Notes: a model not told the origin generated them from the sequence alone. A DNA stretch of 64,000 nt from Hyposmocoma kahamanoa (GCF_003589595.1 NW_020653770.1:1111292-1175291); one strand, 5' to 3'; shown: positions 22,850 to 34,162, numbered from the stretch's first letter. A program made the numbers and translations.

Positions 22850-22917
22850 TCATTCCACCTTATCCCAGCAACAGAGAGCGGTGCCTGCCACAATCGCTAT
22901 GACGCCTATAATAGACT
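22850..22917 (-). CDS. TMEM234: TMEM234, last exon (22 codons)
   Basis: The acceptor TTCTTTTTGTTCCAG on the minus strand precedes the exon at 22917. The split codon A|AG gives Lys after LDT. It encodes the fourth membrane helix, GVIAIVAGTALCC, then WDKVE and TGA (22852-22850). It is too short to show up as an open frame; I found it by looking for the expected helix. Confidence 0.85.
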
Positions 22918-25069
22918 CTGGAACAAAAAGAAATAGAACCGTAAAATTTTGCTTCATCAGTATACCGACGCAAATTTGTAGCAGCGTTCTACAAATCATA
23001 TATTTTTTAAACATCGTAAAACAACAATTTACATAATTAGTTTATTGAATGTCACGATGTTTTGCTAGCATGATATCACGAAATTCAATTTTGCGAAATT
23101 ATTCGACGCAGCGCATCGTGTGGTATCGCTCTAAGAAATAATTGTTAATGTTTATAGTAAGTTACGTCAACCCATGCCGTCGAGAAATGGAATAACGGTA
23201 ATTTTTTTAATGTTACGTGTGCTTTGGTGGTTTTTATCTATTATCTAACGTGTACCAATAAATTATTATTTAGGTAAGCTCGGTTCATCCACGGAAGTGT
23301 AAGATATAATGGCACCACACCTTTTCGCCATTATTCGTGGGGTGGAGCTTATTAAATAATTACATCAGTTGATTTTAATTATTGCCATGACATTATAGCA
23401 CCGATTTAAATGTGCATAAATAAATATTAAAATTCACTTGAAGAAAAAATCTTTCATAGATTTCTGACAGACTGGGGCTACGGCAAAAAGTCGGTAAAAA
23501 CCAAAAACAAACATCTGCAACAAAGACAGAAAAGTTCGTAAGGTCCGCTGGTATGTTTGCGAAAGCGTCAGATACGATATGCTGAAGACGCTGGTTTAAA
23601 TCCAGCCGGATCGAATCGATTTATTCATTCATTTTAAGACAAAGTGTAGTTTATATGTCTTACTTGTATCAAGGGGTTCCTCATCGCCGATGGCGGCGCC
23701 GGTAAGCGCGGTGGCCGCGAAGGCCAGGCTGTTGGCGGCCGGCACCGCCAGCGTCAGGGGAGCGCGTTGCATCGCCACTATGTACGTGACGGATCCCGCC
23801 TGGTTCAACATGAACGGGATCACATACTGGGGACAAAAGAACCATTTTTAAATATAGTGAAGTAGACGTGTTCAATACCAGAACAAGCAATCTAAAAGGT
23901 TTAATACTTAGTGATATTTTTTTCTCTTCAAGTATGTAGCTGCTATAGCTGTTTCACCAACTTAATTTTGTTATTTATATTTATTTTGTTTTTGTTTAGT
24001 CGTCAATTTACTTTAATACTTTTTTTTCTATAACTGTAAATAATTATCTGTGGAATCTTTTAACTGGCCCTCAGCATACATGCACTGGTCTGTCAGGCGT
24101 TATATTATACTTACCATTCTATACTTGTTGCCTATATCCATTGACTTACAAATAAATGGACGACGAGTCTAATACAAAAACCACGAAAACAATGTCCCAA
24201 GTCAACCTATTTAAACGTAGAGACATGTCAAGGAATATGAAAAAGCTAAAACGTTGAATTTAAATTGTAATGTCATCGCAGTACTGTCTAATTTTGCTTG
24301 CTTCGCTATCAGTCGAACAAACGAAGACTAAAGCGTGAATGACGCTCTGTATACGATTTTAACGCCCTATAAGTTCGGACACTTTTTAGCGCGGACCCGA
24401 CGTCCATATAATTGTAAGTCAATGCCTATATGATTAAAAAAACCTAGCTGTAATTTTTACAAAAATAATGAAAATAAAAATGTAATTAAAGTTTCGCCGC
24501 ACCTTCGCTAATAAACTGGCGTAATTCAAATAGTAACATGATTTGGGAAACTGGTACGTGTACTAATTTGTAATTTGTTTTATTTTGAAGTTTAAAATCA
24601 CAAAGACCGCACCGCCACTTTGTCCGTCACCCTGAGTTATAACTATACCAATTGAAACTTACATTTCAATCTATTTATCTTAAACCACTTAGAAAGTACT
24701 AGCAATACCGCGTTCCGGTTTTTGAAGGGTAAGGGTGCTGGTGAAATTACAGGCGCATGGGACTTGCCAACTTATGTTTCAGGGTGATGGGCGCAGTAGC
24801 GGTGACTCTAAGATCTTTGCGATTTAAAGTTACTTGGTACCAGAAAAGTAAAAAAAAATTGAAACCAATTTTTGTTCGTTTAACTAATTCAACGAAGTTT
24901 AAATAACGTCGTTATGCGTCACGTACCTTCCAGTTTGTAAGCAGGAATGACAGCTCTGCGTGCAATTGTCCAAACCGCGTGGTGGCGTGCACATTGGAAA
25001 GACCCTGTGTGCCCTTCCGGATGAACGGGTTGGTGCAACCCCACAACAGACCCGTCAGCGCAAGTAGAC
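22850..25069 (-). CDS. TMEM234: TMEM234 homolog, three exons (first exon not located)
   Basis: Exons 25069-24927, 23826-23664 and 22917-22850 join in frame on the minus strand (phases 2 in, 0, 1). The 123 full residues read LLALTGLLWGCTNPFIRKGT, FLLTNWK|YVIPFMLNQAGS, LAVPAANSLAFAATALTGA, GDEEPLD, then GVIAIVAGTALCCW and stop. The order LWG-NPF, NWKY-PF-NQ-GS, AVP-ANSL-F-FTAL-G, and a last helix ending LCC matches TMEM234, a small four-helix membrane protein of the EamA/DMT transporter-like group whose molecular role is poorly known. The start Met and a few residues must lie in an upstream exon beyond 25080 that I could not place. Confidence 0.88.
23440..23620 (+). mobile_element. tRNA-derived composite SINE family 2, decayed
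   Basis: It retains TTTCATAGATTTCT, AAAGTCGGTAAAAACC, TTCGTAAGGTCCGCTGG and a B-box-like GGTTTAAATCC. The A box is lost. It sits directly downstream of the TMEM234 middle exon donor. Confidence 0.6.
23664..23826 (-). CDS. TMEM234: TMEM234, middle exon
   Basis: The acceptor TTTTGTCCCCAG precedes 23826; the donor is ACAA|GTAAGA after 23664. It encodes YVIPFMLNQAGSVTYIVAMQ and the AVPAANSLAF helix. The exon is GC-rich against an AT-rich background, as for the GSE1-like exon 1101-1570. Confidence 0.88.
24139..24424 (+). mobile_element. 8-bp-TSD MITE (family 1), copy 2, inside a TMEM234 intron
   Basis: 286 bp with CATTGACTTACAA / TTGTAAGTCAATG ends. Flanks are CCTATATC (24131-24138) and CCTATATG (24425-24432), 7 of 8 identical. 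A long-form copy. Confidence 0.92.
24594..24840. repeat. Two family C fragments in opposite orientation
   Basis: 24715-24840 (+) carries GGTGCTGGTGAAATTACAGG and the TTTCAGGGTGATGGGCGCAG core. 24594-24645 carries the inverted core (CCGTCACCCTGAGTTATAAC). Confidence 0.6.
24927..25069 (-). CDS. TMEM234: TMEM234, second exon
   Basis: The acceptor TATTTTGCAG precedes 25069; the donor GGAAG|GTACGT follows 24927. It encodes the first helix with GLLWGCTNPFIRKGTQG and the family's FLLTNWK end. It starts with two bases of a split codon, so the upstream exon must end in phase 1. Confidence 0.87.
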
Positions 25070-25580
25070 CTGCAAAATATCGGGCCTAACTTACGACATA
25101 TTCAAAAAATTTAAAATGTCTATATTCCATACAGGCATGCAATCCTAAAACTATGTAATCCTAGAATTAATTGGGTGCAATTTCATGGAATGAGGTTATT
25201 TGCAGTACCTATCACATGATGTAGAGCGAGTGAGATGGCCCCTCTGCCTCGATCACTTAAGTACCTAAATCAGTTGCTTAGATTTGACTCCTCGTTGGAC
25301 CTTTTTGCATGCTCAGTATCAAAATTTATGTTTGCCTCAGGACGCTATCTGGAGTCCTTGACCGGATTCAGCAGTATTATGTAATAAGTACTATGTGCTA
25401 GTTTAAAATGTAATAACAAATGGATTTTTTTTTTTCATTAATGTTAATCTGTAATAATTTATTGTTTATGTGGTATTGTATTTATAATTTTTTCAATTAA
25501 TATAAATAAATAGATAAAAAAGTAATGGGCAATTAACCGCCAGTCTAGCCTACCAGTCTAGTGAAAAGTGTTAAACTTGC

Positions 25581-25624
25581 AACGGCCATCTACACGTAAG
25601 CTGGCTTACGTGTAGATGGCCGTT
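25581..25624. repeat. Perfect 21-bp palindrome with a 2-bp spacer
   Basis: 25581-25601 and 25604-25624 are exact inverted copies around TG. The arm begins AACGGCCATCTACACG. No flanking element was recognised. Confidence 0.9.
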
Positions 25625-26052
25625 ACGAATTTCAATACTACTGGTATTACAGTCAATTTCTTCAAGATTTTTTTAACGGCAAGGCAAACTAGTGGAGTGG
25701 CTCAGGTTGCACGTTCAAACAAGGTTATTACATGAGCTAATTCAATGCACGTGTGGTGGGAGAAGGTACTGACCCGAAAATTAGAAATCATTATAATTTG
25801 GTGGCATGTCTTTATCACTGGCCTGGAGACACTCCTTAATGGATTGTCTCTATTTACACGATGCCAATAATGTCTTGGCTTAATGGAATGGCTCGTCGAT
25901 TGCCCGGTGTAAACGGTCCATAGGTTGGGCCTTTTCAAGGCGAGAGTGAATAGGTATTAAATAAGTGTGCATGCTCTATTGTCACTTTCCATCAGGGTGA
26001 GACACATGAGTAATGCGCACTTATTTTTATCTTAAAAAATCTGTCCTCCTTG

Positions 26053-26627
26053 TCATAAACAACGCATTTGCATTTTGGTGCCTTCGAGATATTGGCACCT
26101 ACAGTTTTTTTTCTTTGAATTCCACAATCTGATCGCAGAAATGGTAAAAGAGTTGGAATAAAAGTTAGAGGTATGAGAGGGCAAGTTAAGTAAGAGAGTA
26201 TCAGAGGAGCGAAGGGGACGACAGAGTGTAGAAGAGTGGAAAGTAAAGCGATCTTTAAGATAAGAAGGCGTAAAGGGATAGAACAGAATTGAATAGAGAA
26301 GTGAAAGGATATGAAGATCTCTACGCCGATGGATGGGCAGCCATTTAATTTGTGCGCGAAATTGGGAGACATGGTCAAATTTACGTAGTCCGAAGATGAA
26401 CCTAACACACATATTTTGAAGCTGTTCCAATTTATTGAGCAGAGTTACTGACAAATCTGGGTAGCAAACATCTGCGTAGTCCAGTATCGGGTGGAGAATG
26501 CTCTGGGCCAGAGTAATTTTGGTTTTAGTCGGCAAAAAGTTTTTAAGCCTTCTCAGAGAGAAATGCGCACCAAACACCTTCCTGCTAACCTCAGCAACTT
26601 GCGGCTTCCAAGTCAGACATTTATCAA
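26053..26627 (-). mobile_element. Jockey/CR1-type LINE, 3' end of ORF2
   Basis: The minus-strand frame reads DKCLTWKPQVAEVSRKVFGA, LDYADVCYPD, FIFGLRKFDHVSQFR, WLPIHRRRDLHILSLLY, PSYLKDRF. This is the thumb-to-C-terminal region of non-LTR reverse transcriptases. It is open over about 175 codons, 5'-truncated and without the catalytic domain. It is flanked by an AT microsatellite at 26627-26690. Confidence 0.8.
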
Positions 26628-26984
26628 AAAATAATAATATATTATATAATATTATTATATTAATATAAAATAATAATATTTATTCTGTATTTACACTAAA
26701 TATTTATTTACGTCTCATAAGTCCTCGCCTGATCACTTTTCCACCTTTCTCCACGTTCCTATTTAGTAATCCCGTTTCCAAATTTCATAACTATGATAAA
26801 ATAAGTTTTCTCGTTTTAAGAACAAGTTTAGTCAAAACACTTTGTTAGTGACTGAAACGCTTATCACGAAAAGCCAAGAAAGAAAAAATAACTGGAACTA
26901 AATAACATTTAGTTAAACCGCTTATAGGAGGTTATAGATCTCGTAAAACACAGACTTAACTGCAAGTCACCCTAAATCTTTTTA

Positions 26985-27120
26985 ACCGACTTCAAATAAA
27001 GAGGAGGTTCTCAATTCGACTGCTTGTTTTTTTTGGATGTATGTTACGCGATAACTCTTCGATTTGTGAACCGGTTTTGATGATTCTTTTTTGTTGGAAA
27101 GAGGATGCCTCAGTATTGGC
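26985..27120 (+). repeat. Dispersed repeat ACCGACTTCAAA...GAGGAGGTTCTCAATTCGAC
   Basis: A very common lepidopteran sequence as I recall it. A short related piece is present inverted at about 54270-54300 (GTACAGTCGAATTGAGAACC). No coding content. Confidence 0.45.
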
Positions 27121-27150
27121 CTCTCGCGCGCCCTCCATTCAGTAGGCTTT

Positions 27151-27339
27151 CAGGTAAGTTTTTTGTACTCAATTTTGGTGACAATTTCTTTTTATTTAAA
27201 TATTTATAGAATATCATCATGAAATATTATTTAATATTCGAGTGTGGTAACCTGAAATATTCTTTAATAATCCACGATGATATATTCGAGTAATAAAATA
27301 ATAAAAACTGTCACCAAAATTGAGTACAAAAACTACCTG
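27151..27339. mobile_element. 189-bp fold-back MITE with splice-site-like ends
   Basis: The left end CAGGTAAGTTTTTTGTACTC and the right end GAGTACAAAAACTACCTG are inverted over about 33 bp (continuing AATTTTGGTGACA). TTT precedes the first and AAA follows the second. No longer target duplication is clear. Confidence 0.75.
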
Positions 27340-27548
27340 AAAATTACTGAGGTTAAGTTAGTATATGAAAAAGCAACACGAGCTGAGCGAGCGAAGCGAG
27401 CATGCCGCGGCAGCGGCCTGCGAGTGCCAGAAGCCAATTTGCTTGCGTTTCTGAACATGTTATGAGATCAAATTATATTATAATTAATATAATATTAGTA
27501 TACAACTATAAACATCATTTACTTAGTTTTAAGAATAAGTATTGAAAT

Positions 27549-27834
27549 CATTGACTTACAAATAAATGGACGACGGGTCTAATACAAAAACCACGAAAAA
27601 AATGTCCCAAGTCAACCTATTTAAACGTAGTGACATGTCAAGGAATATTGAAAAGCTAAAACGTTGAATTTAAATTGTAATGTCATCGCAGTACTGTCTA
27701 ATTTTGCTTGCTTCGCTGTCAGTCGAACAAACGAAGTCTAAGGCGTGAATGACGCTCTGTATACGATTTTAACGCCCTATAAGTTCGGACACTTTTTAGC
27801 GCGGACCCGACGTTCATATAATTGTAAGTCAATG
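27549..27834 (+). mobile_element. 8-bp-TSD MITE (family 1), copy 3
   Basis: 286 bp, long form. The target duplication ATTGAAAT is identical at 27541-27548 and 27835-27842. It is nearly identical in sequence to copies at 24139 and 57935. Confidence 0.95.
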
Positions 27835-27842
27835 ATTGAAAT

Positions 27843-29618
27843 TTAATTTTTGATGAATGCTGGAGCATTCCCGCGGATTCTCGTAACTGCGCCTTTATGA
27901 GCCTGTAGTAGATGTTCATTTGTACAGTGTAGATCTTTTCACGACAGGGATGGTGGACTGGGTTCATGATTGCAGCACGAATGATTGACATTTTAAGAGA
28001 AGAGTGTTGAAACTTGAAATAACTTTTTGTTTTTAAACATATTATTGCTAAAAAAAACCTAAACTAGAATTTCTCTAAATCTCCCGTAATCGACACTCAC
28101 CAATAATGAACACCCAGTAATTGACACACATAAATAAGAAACGTGTTATTTGATAGAAAATTTTGTCCTAAATCTTTTTAGAGTTGATTTTAAAAAAGAT
28201 TTCGAACAGTGGTGCTTGTCGGTCACTGGCGTCACTACTTTAATTATAATTTAGAATTTTTGTCGCTTTAGTTTTTATTCTGTTCCGCCAAAGTGTAAAT
28301 TTAGCCTTAGATAATTGTTTGAAAAACTTGAAATGGAAAATTTTCAAAGTAAGTTTCAGAAAAGGGACTGACACCTCTGCAAAACGACCAGATTGCTAAC
28401 CGAATAGTTACCGCGGTTATAAAAAAAACTTTTTATCTTGTTCAGGAAAATGGGCTAGAAGAAAAACAATTTATTGTTAAAAATATTTATTTCATCGCGA
28501 AAATTACATAGACAACAAATGCATGTCTGTAAATAATGTATTCATCTTAATTCATATAATACAGGCGATACAATTAGGAAAGTAACAAAAACTGCTGTTA
28601 AGTTTTGGATTAACAAGTTATTTCAAACTATGAAGTGAACTCAATCTGTTAAAATCCTGATTTTATTACCTGTAAGTGTATAATAAGCAGAGTAAATTTA
28701 AAATATTATAATTAAGAATCAGTTCAGTATTAGAATTTTACCTACATTCTTTGGAATAAGAGATCTTACTTCAAATCGAATCAGTTCACAAAACTCAATT
28801 TAAAAAAAAAAATCTTTTAAATTATGAACCGTAAATCAAATTATCACATCAAAATTATTATTTAATTACATGGCCAATTAAAAAGTGAAAAATTTGTTCT
28901 CAGTAAAAAACTTATTCCTTATTTAAATTAACATACACCTATGCAATTATTATTATGTAAAAAATAACAGTATGCCAACACAGACTTTATTGCCAATTGA
29001 GCGACGGTCGCATTTCACAGCATATATCCAAAATCACATCTTACAAGGACCTTAGCCAAACATTGGTCCCATCCCACTTATAAAATACCAGCAAAGGGTG
29101 GACACCACATCTAAACTTGCGGTAGGATAAAAAAGTACCACAACCTTGTAACCAACTACTTATTTGCATTGTTGAAACCCATAGTCCTGTTTCTACAAAA
29201 TCACCAATTGTGAGACCGAAAGACTGGTAACTCTCAATGTATCACCAAAGCACTACAATGAGGCAATGATGCCAGTATTTTGAGCACCCCATTGAGACTA
29301 AATTTCAACACTAGTCCAGGCTCAGGCTTATTTGTAAATTTACTAACAACCTCACCCGACTATGTTACTAACATCTACAACAGCTTTTGTTCCATGACTC
29401 AATAATACATCAGATTTTACTTTCGTACAAAAATAAAGGTATTTAAATAGATCACTTGAAATGGTGATAGCCTGTGTGGTGACAAGACGATGTGAGGGTA
29501 GTTGAGGGCACGCTTGCATATTTGAACGTACTACCAAATTCAGATCTAAAAAGTGTCACATAGTACAATGAAGACTTAAGTTTTTTTTTTTGTTTGGTAA
29601 ATTTACTACACTTTGTAA
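27843..29618. other. Intergenic region, no gene seen
   Basis: AT-rich, with short frames only. 29320-29420 carries repeat E (ACTAACAACCTC ... TTTGTTCCATGACT), also seen near 29655-29740 and 51785-51900. Confidence 0.4.
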
Positions 29619-29795
29619 AAAGATAATGACTAACATATATTAAAGGCTTGTATTTGGAAAATACTAACCACCTCGCACAATTATATTACAAGCATTATAA
29701 ACAACTTTTCTTCCATGACTTTGTAAATAATAATTGTGCGAGGTGGTTAGTATTTTCCAAATACAAGCCTTTAATATATGTTAGTCATTATCTTT
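29619..29795. repeat. Perfect 66-bp inverted repeat with a 45-base loop
   Basis: 29619-29684 and 29730-29795 are exact reverse complements over 66 bases; the loop is 29685-29729. The left arm begins AAAGATAATGACTAAC. The inner part and loop belong to dispersed repeat E. It lies about 380 bases past the stop of the exonuclease gene at 30178, so it may be in its transcribed 3' region. Confidence 0.97.
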
Positions 29796-29841
29796 ACAGA
29801 TAACATATTTCTTATTATGTATAATATAACTTTTAACTTAA

Positions 29842-29847
29842 TTTATT
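29842..29847 (-). terminator. Candidate poly(A) signal of the first TREX-like gene
   Basis: AATAAA on the minus strand, about 330 bases past the stop codon. Other AT-rich variants lie nearer. Confidence 0.25.
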
Positions 29848-30177
29848 TATAAGTGTGTAAGACATTATCAATTCATTAGCTAATGATATTATTTTAAAAA
29901 TTACAGTTACTTGTAATTGTAGCTTATAAAAATCGTAAATCATTTTATAATTGCAAATAATTTGAGCATAAAATCTTATTTAAAAAAAATTCAAAAGTAT
30001 ATTATGCTACTTCACACAATAAATGAAAAAAAAAACAAGTATAAAAAAAATTACATACACTTGTTTATATAATAGTAAACATTGCACATTTAAATCAAAG
30101 AGATTTTAAAAAAATTTTAGAAATAAGATTATAAAACAAAGAAAAGGCTTAATTAAATTGTCATGTAACTTAACGAG

Positions 30178-31116
30178 TTACGAACCAATAGGCACACCTA
30201 ATTTCATAGCATTTACTTCTGAAAATAGCACATAATTTTCATCCACCCATTCCACAAACTCCCTGCCGAGAGCTACAGCAACTTCTAAGGCCAAAATACA
30301 ATCATTTTCAGCTCTATGTGCTTCTATTGCTTGGCGATTCAAAACCCTTTCATATATATCTTTTAATTTATACTTTTCTGTTGGTTTGTTACCATTACTA
30401 AATGGCATACGTCTTCTAGCTTTCGACACTCTATTTCTGTCATCTTTATAGTTCATGTTAGTTTTTTGTTGTCTCGGAGTTGTTTCATTCATTACTTTCA
30501 TAGTTAACGTGTTTGCAAGAGTAAATAGTTCTACTTCTTCACTTGGTGTAGACTTTAGTGTAGTATCTTGATCGGTGATGGCACACCTTTCCTTTACAGG
30601 AATATCTTCCAATTTAGATGTTGTTGCTTCTTGAACTGGTACATTAGCAATCTTCCGTGCTTCCAATATGTCATAGAACCCGTGATAACAATCAGCACAC
30701 AGTAAGTCTTCGGAGAACTGCACTTTCAACTTTTCCAAATGATTTTTGAGTAACGGATAATCAAAATGAAGTCCATTCTGAGCAATTAAACACACTGGCT
30801 TCTCCAGAATGTTGAGGAAATTGTTAATTAAATCGAATACTTCTCTGTTAAACGTTGGTTCATGTTCCAGTAGAAAGTTATCAAGGCCAGTGATTTTGGA
30901 GCCTTGTGTTGAAATTAGACGGCCCGGATTGAACAAAAGGGTAAGCTTATGTTGTACACGGGGCACTGCACCAGGGCGCGTTTCAAGCAAATGCGCCCTT
31001 TTCACAGCTACCATACTCAATTCAGTAATTTTCGTCTTATTATTTTCTTCTACCGGAAGCCCCGTGGTTTCTAGATCGAAAAATACGTAAGTCGCGATTG
31101 GTGCCATATCTTTCAC
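30178..31116 (-). CDS. TREX: TREX-type 3'-5' DNA exonuclease (DEDDh), paralog A
   Basis: 312 residues in one exon. It has all three exonuclease motifs: Exo I FFDLETTGLP (Asp14, Glu16), Exo II IAQNGLHFDYPLL (Asp119) and Exo III AHRAENDC (His267, Asp272). Spacing and the LxGL/LTGL-type helix after the first motif fit the TREX1/TREX2 branch, which removes 3' nucleotides from single- and double-stranded DNA and so limits cytosolic DNA. Length is like human TREX1 (about 314). About 100 residues of low conservation separate Exo II from Exo III. I see no C-terminal membrane anchor, unlike TREX1. Translation may start at Met1 or Met4. A second copy with the same architecture is at 45141-46034. Confidence 0.9.
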   Translation of the reverse strand: MKDMAPIATYVFFDLETTGLPVEENNKTKITELSMVAVKRAHLLETRPGAVPRVQHKLTLLFNPGRLISTQGSKITGLDNFLLEHEPTFNREVFDLINNFLNILEKPVCLIAQNGLHFDYPLLKNHLEKLKVQFSEDLLCADCYHGFYDILEARKIANVPVQEATTSKLEDIPVKERCAITDQDTTLKSTPSEEVELFTLANTLTMKVMNETTPRQQKTNMNYKDDRNRVSKARRRMPFSNGNKPTEKYKLKDIYERVLNRQAIEAHRAENDCILALEVAVALGREFVEWVDENYVLFSEVNAMKLGVPIGS

Positions 31117-31784
31117 TGACTGGTTACTACTGATTACTGAATAGGATATAGTGCTTACCTAGTGCATCCAGCATGTTTGGTGACTCATCCGAGTGACGAA
31201 TCCCCCGGCCAGAAACACCGACTGCACAATGATACTCCACGTGTTTTATAGGATATATGCCACTAAATTCATTACGTAGACGAAAAGGCACTACAATTCT
31301 AATAGCGTTGTATCTAATTGTGGAAGTATTTTTTCAGTACTTATGTAATTAATATAGCAAAATGCGAAAACTACAGCAACAAACTTGCGTGTTTACAGTA
31401 AAGAGTGTATGATCTATGGTGTTTACTGTTTACGATAAGTTTTTTTTTTTAGATGGCAATGGCATGCACATACTCTATTTTGTGCCAATGTCAAAGTAAA
31501 AGGTTAGGAACGGACGGGTGGGAACGCACCTTTAAAAAATACGAGACGTGATGGTTTTCAGCTTTAAAATTAATAATTTACCTTTTTCAGGTGGTAAAAA
31601 CCATGTGGTGTTTGTGACTGTAGTTACACTTGTGTTATTAATTTTATGCGGAGAGAGAGTGGGAAAATTAACTGCATGAAACAATATTCAACACAAGCGC
31701 AGCCATTTTGCACGATTTAACCTTCACTGTGTTCGCGGAGTAGCAAATTAATTTACTTCTATTTTTATGAATACCTGTACATGC

Positions 31785-31885
31785 CAGCACACCAAGCTAC
31801 ACATTGACGTATCTTGTTCCGTTGCACTGGAGGCGATTTTCGAACAAAAATGTGTAGTCTGATGTGCCGTTGTCCGTACAACAAC
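31785..31885 (-). repeat. Dispersed repeat D, inverted copy
   Basis: Plus-strand CCGTTGCACTGGAGGCGAT is the reverse complement of the block at 10980-11010. Similarity extends over about 100 bp, up to the 5' edge of the LINE remnant that follows. Confidence 0.65.
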
Positions 31886-31904
31886 CATCAAACAAATTTG
31901 ACGT

Positions 31905-33340
31905 TTTCTTTCATTTTTCTTTCATTGTCTGGAATATGGTGGGATGCTCATCCTCAATCTCAGAAGCTTTTGAACAATGCTCTGATTCGAGCTCATCTAG
32001 ATTATGGTTCCTTTGTACTAGAACCATGCCATAAATTCTCTTTAAAAGATCTAGACAAAGTAGGTACACTATAAATCTCTTCGAATTATTACAGGGGCTA
32101 TGAAATCTTCTCCCACCAATGCACTACAGGTGGAATGTGCGGACCCCCCTTATCTATCAGGAAACAATATTTAGCGGACAGATTCCTTTTTAAAATTATT
32201 CAAAATTCATCCCATCCTCTTATAGGTAAATTACATCAATTATCAGAATTTATATCCTCTGATAAGTACTAGAGACTGTCTGTTTCGTACTTTTATTAAA
32301 TTCATCAGGCTCCCCTGTCCAGTATATCAGTGTACCCTAAGTTCACTAAGTAGTCTGTGCCTAAACCCTCTCTTCGATATACCCTATCTCGCTCTTGTCT
32401 ATATTACTGAATTTAGGCATTGACAAAAATTCCTCCAACAAAAATTCCTCAATAAGCATTGGACCGATTGACTTGTGATGTATAGTATACACCGATGCTT
32501 CTAAAATGTCCGACGAAGGATGTGTTGGTGCTCTGTCTGGATACTCAAATTTAAAATTATCCTTCATTTTAAATGTACTCCCCTTTCTTGTTTTTACTGG
32601 TGAAGCCACTGCTATCTTAGAAGCTCTTCTCTATATTGAGTCTCATAAGCTAGATAAAACTGTCATATTAACAGACTCGAAGAGTTGTCTCCAGGCAATT
32701 CTGTCCAATCATTTCCGTAACAAATCCAACTTTCCCTGTGTCTTAAAAATTAGAAACATGCTGTACAGTGGCTTCAGTCAAGGAAATAGAGTCTCTTTGG
32801 CCTGGATCCCAGGTCATTCTGGTATAGTAGGTAGAGACCGTTGATTTGATGGCAAAATATGCCACTGAAATTGGATGTCCTACTTACTCTCAGGTATTCT
32901 CTCATGACCTGCCCTTACTGGCAACTCAAAAGATGACGTCCACATGGGAAGTCGAATGGAAAGAGAGTAGCAAAGTGACAGGAAAGCATTATGCGAACAT
33001 TCAAAATGTCATCCCGAGTAAACCTTGGTTTTACATTTAACGAAACATCCAAATCTTGCACCTACACCATATGTAGATTAAGCCTCGGCCACTCGACCAC
33101 CCCAGTTCACTTAGCTAAAATTAGGGTAAGGGCGGCTCGCTTTGCGCATGCGGGCTGCAGGAAGGAACTCCGGATCACATTTTCTTCAATTGTAACAAGT
33201 ACCCAGTCTCTTTGTACGATGTCCTCCCCTCATTCATTCTCAAACCCACAAATTTTAATACGATTTTAAGTCTTGTGGATATTTCTTGCATCAATGTCCT
33301 TTGTGATTATATAACCAGCAATAATATAAAATTATAATTT
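31905..33340 (+). mobile_element. Broken LINE with RNase H domain (jockey/I/R1-like)
   Basis: Three frames must be combined. 31931-32060 reads GIWWDAHPQSQKLLNNALIR and HLDYGSF, the post-RT region. 32500-32840 reads FTGEATAILEALLYIESHKL, VILTDSKSCLQAI and WIPGHSGI, an RNase H domain with Glu, Asp and the PGH(S) motif. 33050-33150 reads RLSLGHSTTPVHLAK, a C-terminal piece. Frameshifts and stops make it inactive. The reverse transcriptase core itself is missing (5' truncation). Confidence 0.82.
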
Positions 33341-34112
33341 GTTCGTCCTGCCTAACATACTTACCTACTAACATTTGTCTATAATATTGTTCTCTGTCCC
33401 TTTCAGGTAATTCAACAGCTCTGCAACTTTAAAACCCAATAAGAAAGTATCTTTTATATCACATTGTGCTCTCAAAATACTCACTGAATAGCAGAGTCTA
33501 CAGAAGCCCTTAAAATTACTAAGCGGAAAACTCGATACTGGCGAAATCTAAAATCTAAAAATCTAGCGCCTTAATGCAAAAATTAGTATTCTGCGGTGTA
33601 TCACCTAAATACTTTAGGTTAATATACATTGCCGCGGAACAGAATTGAACGGAAACGTTAAGTTCTCTTCATTATGCAAGGCGCGCAGATTCACGAGAAC
33701 GCTCTAGAATTCTCGCGCCTGCGCCTTAAATGTTCATTATTTAGTTTAGAATTTTAAATGTTTTACATGAGATGGATGGTGAAATTGGATATTGTTTTTA
33801 ATTAAATTCTTTTTGAAAAAAGAAGAGAAAAGGGATATTTAAAGAAGAAGGCCTACCATGATTTGGGTTCGTGATTACTTACGGAAGAAACGAAAACGTT
33901 TTATGAAACATTCGCGTCAAACATATATTCCGCGGATTCGCCAGACGCCTTCGTCAGTAGCCGCGGATTTAGCTCCGGAATACGCACGACTTGTTCTCCC
34001 AAATAAACCATTCAAAAAGTCATGATATAATCACTCGACCACACAACTCTATTTTCTATATTCAGTCGGCTTTTCATGTATCCTCTACATCTTTATTGAT
34101 TCGAGTAATTTG

Positions 34113-34128
34113 ATAGATAGATAGATAG
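34113..34128 (+). repeat. AGAT microsatellite
   Basis: Four consecutive tetranucleotide units in the presumed NFXL1 3' flank. Confidence 0.8.
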
Positions 34129-34156
34129 AAGTATATGAGGAGAGAAAGAAAACATT

Positions 34157-34162
34157 TTTATT
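34157..34162 (-). terminator. Candidate poly(A) signal of NFXL1
   Basis: AATAAA on the minus strand about 950 bases past the stop. Several nearer AT-rich variants exist. Confidence 0.25.

Noticed and set aside
32361..32609. 82-codon minus frame
   Set aside because: It is opposite the LINE RNase H region, which has the recognisable plus-strand motifs.
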